From the NCBI GenBank assembly GCA_016213595.1, contig JACRAA010000451.1, positions 1 through 8,616 on the forward strand: a DNA stretch of 8,616 bases, given 5' to 3'. Positions 5,062 through 8,616 of the stretch are shown here, in pieces. Source of the stretch: Actinomycetota bacterium (lineage in GTDB: Bacteria > Actinomycetota > Actinomycetes > Propionibacteriales > Propionibacteriaceae). The position numbers and the translations under genes are program-made. Each line of letters begins with the position of its first letter. Within the stretch, counting starts at the first letter, position 1. Under the pieces are notes generated by a model, which was not told the DNA's origin, made no database searches, and worked only from the letters and a program-made list of their open reading frames with translations.

Positions 5062-6150
5062 ATGAGCCTTGCGTTCCCCGTCGTCGACCATCCCTCGCCG
5101 GCCCTCGCTGCCGCCATCGAGGAGAGACTCGCCGACCCGGGGTTCGGGCGCTACTTCACCGACCACATGGCCCTCGCCACCTGGCACCAGGGGAGCGGCT
5201 GGGGTGAGGACTCGACGGGCCCGTACACGCCCTTCGCCGTCGACCCGGCCGGCGCTGTCCTCCACTACGCCCAGGAGGTCTTCGAGGGCCTCAAGGCCTA
5301 CCGCCACAGCGACGGCTCGGTGTGGCTGTTCCGTCCCGAGATGAACGCCCGTCGGCTCATCCGGAGCGCTGAGCGGCTGGGGCTGCCGACACTTCCGGAG
5401 GAGGACTTCCTCACGTCCGTACGGAGCGTGGTGACCGCTGACCAGCGCTGGGTGCCGAACGGCGAGGGCGAGAAGAGCCTGTACCTGCGGCCGTTCATGT
5501 TCGCCGACGAGAACTTCCTCGGCGTGCGCTCTGCAGAGCGGGTGCGGTACGCCGTCATCGCGAGCCCGGTCGGACCGTACTTCCCCAGTGGGGTGAAGCC
5601 GGTCGACATCTGGGTCACCACGACGTACAGCCGGGCCGGTACGGGCGGAACGGGCGCTGCGAAGTGCGGCGGCAACTATGCCTCCAGCCTCGTCGCGCAG
5701 AAGGAGGCGTACGAGCACGGCTGCGGCCAGGTGCTGTTCACGGACGCCGCGACGCACACCTGGCTCGAGGAGCTGGGCGGCATGAACATCTTCCTGGTGA
5801 CGGGGGAGGGCAAGCTCCTCACGCCGCCCACGTCCGGCACGATCCTGGACGGCATCACCCGGGACTCGATCCTCACCATCGCGCCGGAGCTCGGCCTCGG
5901 CGCCGAGGTGCGCCCGGTCGCTCTCGACGAGCTCGTCGACGGTGTGGCCTCCGGCAGGATCGTCGAGGCTTTCGCCTGCGGTACGGCCGCCGTGGTCACT
6001 CCCATCGGCCGCTTCCATCAGGAAGGCGCGGACCCACTGTTCCTGACCCAGCAGCAGGGAACGGCCACGATGGCGATCCGGAACCGCCTGCTCGACATCC
6101 AGTACGGCCGGGGCGACGACGCGTACGGATGGCGCCATCGCGTCTGCTGA
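5062..6150 (+). CDS. ilvE: Branched-chain amino acid aminotransferase
   Basis: This PLP fold-type IV (class IV) aminotransferase performs the last step of valine, leucine and isoleucine synthesis, using glutamate as amino donor. The 362-residue length fits the longer BCAT subgroup (mycobacterial and eukaryotic type) rather than the roughly 309-residue E. coli enzyme. Visible motifs are YAQEVFEGLKAYR (69-81), RPEMNARRL (91-99), YLRPFMFA (141-148), the PLP lysine K201 in AAKCGGNYA, and E237 in LEELGGMN, which aligns with the glutamate that contacts the pyridine nitrogen. TPPTSGTILDGITRD follows, then FACGTAAVVTPIG. The ATG at 5062 gives the family N-terminus. It has no ribosome binding site but has a -10-like hexamer 7 bp upstream, so the mRNA may be leaderless. 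It is divergent from leuB, and cimA follows after 133 bp. Confidence 0.97.
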   Translation: MSLAFPVVDHPSPALAAAIEERLADPGFGRYFTDHMALATWHQGSGWGEDSTGPYTPFAVDPAGAVLHYAQEVFEGLKAYRHSDGSVWLFRPEMNARRLIRSAERLGLPTLPEEDFLTSVRSVVTADQRWVPNGEGEKSLYLRPFMFADENFLGVRSAERVRYAVIASPVGPYFPSGVKPVDIWVTTTYSRAGTGGTGAAKCGGNYASSLVAQKEAYEHGCGQVLFTDAATHTWLEELGGMNIFLVTGEGKLLTPPTSGTILDGITRDSILTIAPELGLGAEVRPVALDELVDGVASGRIVEAFACGTAAVVTPIGRFHQEGADPLFLTQQQGTATMAIRNRLLDIQYGRGDDAYGWRHRVC

Positions 6151-6157
6151 CCGGCCC

Positions 6158-6172
6158 TGAGACTCCGTCTCA
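6158..6172 (+). terminator. Small hairpin just after ilvE
   Basis: TGAGAC (6158-6163) and GTCTCA (6167-6172) form a perfect 6-bp stem with a 3-nt loop, 7 bp after the ilvE stop. No T-run follows, so it is a weak terminator or a 3'-end stabilising hairpin. Confidence 0.4.
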
Positions 6173-6189
6173 CGAAGCGGGAGTGGCTC

Positions 6190-6225
6190 GGTGGCCTGCG
6201 GCGGGGGCGCCACAATCGGGCCACC
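6190..6225 (+). promoter_or_regulatory. Competing hairpins in the ilvE-cimA gap
   Basis: GGTGGCC (6190-6196) is perfectly complementary to GGCCACC (6219-6225). Its inner part GTGGC (6191-6195) can instead pair with GCCAC (6209-6213). The two structures exclude each other, as in attenuators. Neither is followed by a T-run, and no leader peptide rich in Ile, Leu or Val was found, so a regulatory role is only a suggestion. Confidence 0.3.
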
Positions 6226-6283
6226 AACGCAGCGAGGCGCCAACCCCGCCCCGCCGCGCCCCCGAGCGGAAACGTAGGTTGAG

Positions 6284-7867
6284 ATGAGCCCGGTGCACAC
6301 CGTCCCCGAGAACTTCCAGGTCTTCGACACGACCCTGCGCGACGGGGCGCAGCAGGAGGGCCTGCGCCTCTCCGTCTCCGACAAGCTCCGGATCGCCTGC
6401 TTGCTCGACGAGCTCGGGGTGACGTTCATCGAGGGTGGCTGGCCGGGCGCGAACCCGAACGACACTGCGTTCTTCGCGGAGGCGGCGAAGAGCCTCACGC
6501 TGCAGCGCGCGACGCTCGTCGCGTTCGGCATGACCACCCGGGTGGGCATGAAGGCGTCCGAGGACCCGCTCGTCCAGGCCCTGGTCGACGCCCAGACCCC
6601 CGTCATCTGCATCGTCGCCAAGTCCCACGACCGTCACGTGACGGACGCCCTCCGGACCACCCTTGACGAGAACCTGCGCATGGTGAGCGACACGATCACG
6701 TACCTCAAGGCGCAGGGGAAGCGCGTCTTCGTCGACGCCGAGCACTTCTTCGACGGCTACCTCAGCAACCCGGAGTACGCCCTCGACGTCGTCCGTACGG
6801 CGGCCGAGGCGGGCGCGGAGGTCGTCATCCTGTGCGACACGAACGGCGGCATGCTGCCCAGTGCGATGGGCGAGGTCGTCAGCGCCGCGTCGGCGATCGG
6901 GGTCGACCTCGGCATCCACTGCCACAACGACACCGGGTGCGCGGTCGCGAACACGATCGCCGCGGTCGAGGCCGGCGCCATGCACGTACAGGGCACGATC
7001 AACGGCTACGGCGAACGCACGGGCAACGCCGACCTGGTGACGCTCATCGGCAACCTTCAGATCAAGCTCGGCTGGCCCCTGGTCGAGCCGAAGGCGCTGC
7101 ACGAGCTGACCCGCATCTCCCATGCGATCGCGGAGATCGCCAACCAGTCGCCGCAGGCGCGCCAGCCGTACACGGGGACGTCGGCGTTCGCCCACAAGGC
7201 CGGTCTGCACGCCTCGGCCATCAAGGTCGACGAGATGCTGTACCAGCACGCTGACCCCACCGTGGTCGGCAACAACATGCGCATGCTGATCTCCGACATG
7301 GCGGGTCGCGCGAACATCCAGATCAAGGGCGAGCAGCTCGGCCACGACCTCTCCGACCGGAACACGGCCGCCAGGGTGACCGACCGGCTCAAGGACCGCG
7401 AGGCGCCGGGCTACTCGTACGAGGCGGCCGACGCGTCCTTCGACCTCCTGCTCCGCGAGGAGCTGGGCCAGCTCGAGCCTCCGTTCCACGTGGAGCAGTG
7501 GCGCGTCTTCTGCGACCAGACCGAGCTCAGCGAGGCGATCCTGCGCGTCTCGACGAACGGCGAGCCCTCCCGGCTGTTCGCCGGCGACGGCAACGGCCCC
7601 CTCAACGCCCTGGACATGGCGCTGCGGACCGCCCTGGAGCCGGCCTTCCCGGTCGCCTCGAGGTTCGAGCTCGTCGACTACCGCGTACGCATCCTCGACA
7701 CCGGCCACGGGACGGACGCGATCGTACGGGTCCTCATCGACACCCGGCTGGACGGGCGAAGCTGGACGACGGTGGGCGTCGGCAGCAACGTCATCGAGGC
7801 GTCGTACGAGGCGCTGGTCGACGCGTACCTGTACGGGATCGCCGTCCTCTTCGCGCCCGTCGGCTGA
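6284..7867 (+). CDS. cimA: Citramalate synthase (LeuA/HCS-family acyltransferase)
   Basis: It condenses acetyl-CoA with pyruvate to (R)-citramalate, giving 2-oxobutyrate for isoleucine without threonine deaminase. The 527 residues carry an N-terminal TIM barrel of the DRE-TIM family and a C-terminal LeuA-type allosteric domain (from about residue 390). The barrel begins with FDTTLRDGAQQEG (14-26), where R19 and D20 are catalytic and metal-binding. It contains CDTNGG (184-189), the metal-site H212 and H214 in HCHNDTG, and NGYGERTGNADL (240-251). HKAGLHASA is the subdomain motif shared with LeuA and homocitrate synthase. DTTLRDGAQQEG and NAD in GERTGNADL fit the CimA subgroup better than LeuA. 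Substrate choice remains a family inference. The ATG at 6284 has only a weak ribosome binding site (GTAGG). An upstream short frame ends in ATGA on this start, so coupling is possible. Confidence 0.94.
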   Translation: MSPVHTVPENFQVFDTTLRDGAQQEGLRLSVSDKLRIACLLDELGVTFIEGGWPGANPNDTAFFAEAAKSLTLQRATLVAFGMTTRVGMKASEDPLVQALVDAQTPVICIVAKSHDRHVTDALRTTLDENLRMVSDTITYLKAQGKRVFVDAEHFFDGYLSNPEYALDVVRTAAEAGAEVVILCDTNGGMLPSAMGEVVSAASAIGVDLGIHCHNDTGCAVANTIAAVEAGAMHVQGTINGYGERTGNADLVTLIGNLQIKLGWPLVEPKALHELTRISHAIAEIANQSPQARQPYTGTSAFAHKAGLHASAIKVDEMLYQHADPTVVGNNMRMLISDMAGRANIQIKGEQLGHDLSDRNTAARVTDRLKDREAPGYSYEAADASFDLLLREELGQLEPPFHVEQWRVFCDQTELSEAILRVSTNGEPSRLFAGDGNGPLNALDMALRTALEPAFPVASRFELVDYRVRILDTGHGTDAIVRVLIDTRLDGRSWTTVGVGSNVIEASYEALVDAYLYGIAVLFAPVG

Positions 7868-7895
7868 TCGCTCCTGTCAGCTGACCTTTCGGCGG

Positions 7896-7901
7896 TACCC
7901 T
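7896..7901 (+). promoter_or_regulatory. Candidate -10 element for the LiaF-like gene
   Basis: TACCCT fits TANNNT and is followed by exactly 7 bp before ATG at 7909. The intervening bases contain no Shine-Dalgarno sequence, so a leaderless transcript is likely. No clear -35 is present. Confidence 0.4.
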
Positions 7902-7908
7902 CGGCTTC

Positions 7909-8415
7909 ATGGCCGACGGTCCTGCACAATGGCCGCTGCTCCCACGAGAGGGCGGGCCGAACCCGGCCGTGCCGCCTGGGGCGAGCAGGCAGGCCGCGGG
8001 GTACGGACCCGACGACCCGCTCCGGCTCACCGCCATGTGGTCCAGGGAGGTCCGACGCGGCCGGTGGCTGGTGCCGCCGTACGTGACCGTCGCCCCGGTC
8101 ATGAGCAACATCCTGCTGGACCTGCGTGAGGCCGTCGCGGACGCGCCGACAGTCCGCCTCATCGTCGAGGGCATCGCCGGAAACGTCGTCCTGGTGATGC
8201 CGGAGGGCTGGGCCGTCGACACGGACCGGCTCAGGAAGGGCCTCGGCACCATCCGGAACCGGATCGGCCCGCTGGCCGTGCCTGGCTACCCAGTCGTCGT
8301 CGTGGGCGGGACGATCGGTCTCGGGACGTTCGTCGCGAGGCGGGAGCGGTTCTTCGAACGCTGGGGGCAGGGGCGCGGCGGTTCAGGGCAGGGGCCGCGC
8401 GAGCTGCTGCGCTGA
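7909..8415 (+). CDS. Hypothetical protein with LiaF C-terminal-like domain
   Basis: The 168-residue protein has no assigned function. Residues 1-40 are Pro/Gly-rich and probably disordered. Residues 52-142 form repeated short beta strands, RWLVPPYVTVAPVMSNILLD, then VRLIVEGIAGNVVLVMPEGW and PVVVVGGTIGLGTFVARR. This pattern, with the DLREA and VPEG-like segments, resembles the C-terminal domain of LiaF and DUF1707-type envelope-stress proteins. The usual partner regions are absent: there are no transmembrane helices and no DUF1707 segment. The tail (about 153-163) is Gly/Gln/Arg-rich, and its DNA has a 10-bp direct repeat GGGCAGGGGC (8365 and 8386) and a 7-bp inverted repeat. The ATG at 7909 has no ribosome binding site but follows a -10-like hexamer by 7 bp. 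It lies between cimA and an FAH-family gene. A role in envelope or amino acid metabolism cannot be decided. Confidence 0.72.
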   Translation: MADGPAQWPLLPREGGPNPAVPPGASRQAAGYGPDDPLRLTAMWSREVRRGRWLVPPYVTVAPVMSNILLDLREAVADAPTVRLIVEGIAGNVVLVMPEGWAVDTDRLRKGLGTIRNRIGPLAVPGYPVVVVGGTIGLGTFVARRERFFERWGQGRGGSGQGPRELLR

Positions 8416-8435
8416 GGACGACGCCTCGTATCGCC

Positions 8436-8441
8436 TAGGCT
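8436..8441 (+). promoter_or_regulatory. Candidate -10 element for the FAH-family gene
   Basis: TAGGCT is the same hexamer as the leuB candidate. It is 35 bp before the start codon, which would give a leader of about 28 nt containing the ribosome binding site. The -35 match is poor. Confidence 0.3.
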
Positions 8442-8460
8442 GCCGTCTGCAAGCCCTCGT

Positions 8461-8467
8461 GAAGGAG
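8461..8467 (+). promoter_or_regulatory. Ribosome binding site of the FAH-family gene
   Basis: GAAGGAG is a strong Shine-Dalgarno match, 9 bp before the ATG at 8477, and fixes this start. Confidence 0.7.
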
Positions 8468-8476
8468 TTCCGCCTC

Positions 8477-8616
8477 ATGCGCATCGCCCGGTACGTCGTC
8501 GGTGACCAGATCCAGTTCGGTACGGTCGAGCTGGCTGCTGACGGAGGTGAGCATCCCGACACCGTCGCGACGCTGACGTCGGACCCGCTCGCCGGACCGG
8601 TGACCTATACGGGTGA
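8477..8616 (+). CDS. Fumarylacetoacetate hydrolase family protein, 5' end (continues past the window)
   Basis: Only 46 codons and two bases are present. They begin MRIARYVVGDQIQFGTVEL and continue with VATLTSDPLAGPVTYTG. This matches the N-terminal lid segment of actinobacterial FAH-family proteins (MRIARF followed by a short beta hairpin, then a G-x-V-E strand). These are 2-oxo-acid hydrolases, isomerases or decarboxylases acting on various diketo acids, and the catalytic metal site lies beyond the window. The start has a strong ribosome binding site. The location fits the conserved actinobacterial order in which an FAH gene follows cimA and usually precedes gltX and then leuCD. The family call relies on a short piece, and the substrate is unknown. 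Confidence 0.8.
   Translation, partial: MRIARYVVGDQIQFGTVELAADGGEHPDTVATLTSDPLAGPVTYTG

Noticed and set aside
6151..6283. T-box or leucine/isoleucine leader-peptide attenuator before cimA
   Set aside because: No T-box sequence, no run of Ile, Leu or Val codons and no terminator T-tract were seen. Only competing stems remain, reported as a weak finding.
5029..6621. 530-codon minus-strand open frame opposite ilvE and cimA
   Set aside because: It is an antisense shadow with no recognisable motif, covering two real genes and their gap.
6170..7708. 512-codon minus-strand open frame opposite cimA
   Set aside because: It is an antisense shadow of the cimA codon pattern (Asp/Arg/Val/Leu-rich), without a ribosome binding site or domain.
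8373..8400. 7-bp inverted repeat at the 3' end of the LiaF-like gene as a terminator
   Set aside because: It lies inside the coding region, has a 14-nt loop and no T-run, and is most simply explained by Gly/Arg-rich coding sequence.
1..8616. tRNA, rRNA or mobile element
   Set aside because: No cloverleaf pattern, rRNA segment, transposase, integrase or phage gene was recognised on either strand.

Overview
The window is GC-rich throughout, with codon third positions almost always G or C, and looks like chromosomal DNA of a high-GC actinobacterium. The proteins resemble actinobacterial (Streptomyces, Mycobacterium, Micrococcales or Nocardioides-like) homologues. The genus cannot be fixed from the sequence alone. 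Most of the window is a branched-chain amino acid biosynthesis cluster.

Layout. Bases 1-2655 on the plus strand hold the 3' two-thirds of ilvB (acetolactate synthase catalytic subunit), ilvN (its regulatory subunit, overlapping ilvB by 4 bp) and ilvC (ketol-acid reductoisomerase), closed by a strong hairpin terminator. A 71-residue two-helix membrane protein of the DUF6458 type follows, with its own terminator. Bases 2975-3511 are a 537-bp gene-free stretch between convergent genes. It carries the most unusual structure in the window: four copies of a 20-bp bipartite repeat placed with exact mirror symmetry about base 3291 (gaps 31-21-31). Bases 3512 to about 4983 on the minus strand hold leuB (3-isopropylmalate dehydrogenase) followed by a group II truncated haemoglobin gene whose GTG start overlaps the leuB stop. 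Divergent from leuB, on the plus strand, are ilvE (branched-chain aminotransferase, 5062-6150), cimA (citramalate synthase, 6284-7867), a small LiaF-C-terminal-like protein (7909-8415) and the first 46 codons of a fumarylacetoacetate-hydrolase-family gene that runs off the end.

How the genes work together. IlvBN makes acetolactate or acetohydroxybutyrate, and IlvC isomerises and reduces it. CimA would supply 2-oxobutyrate for isoleucine from pyruvate and acetyl-CoA through citramalate. LeuB acts in the leucine branch and is the likely oxidant of 3-methylmalate in the citramalate route. IlvE performs the final transamination to valine, leucine and isoleucine. ilvD and leuA, leuC and leuD are not in the window.

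Regulatory reading. Three genes (leuB from its inner GTG, ilvE, and the LiaF-like gene) have a TANNNT -10-like hexamer 7-8 bp before the start codon and no Shine-Dalgarno sequence, which suggests leaderless transcripts. The 133-bp ilvE-cimA gap can form competing hairpins. No mobile element, CRISPR array, tRNA or rRNA was recognised. Apart from the repeat array and the globin-leuB pairing, the region is ordinary core metabolism.
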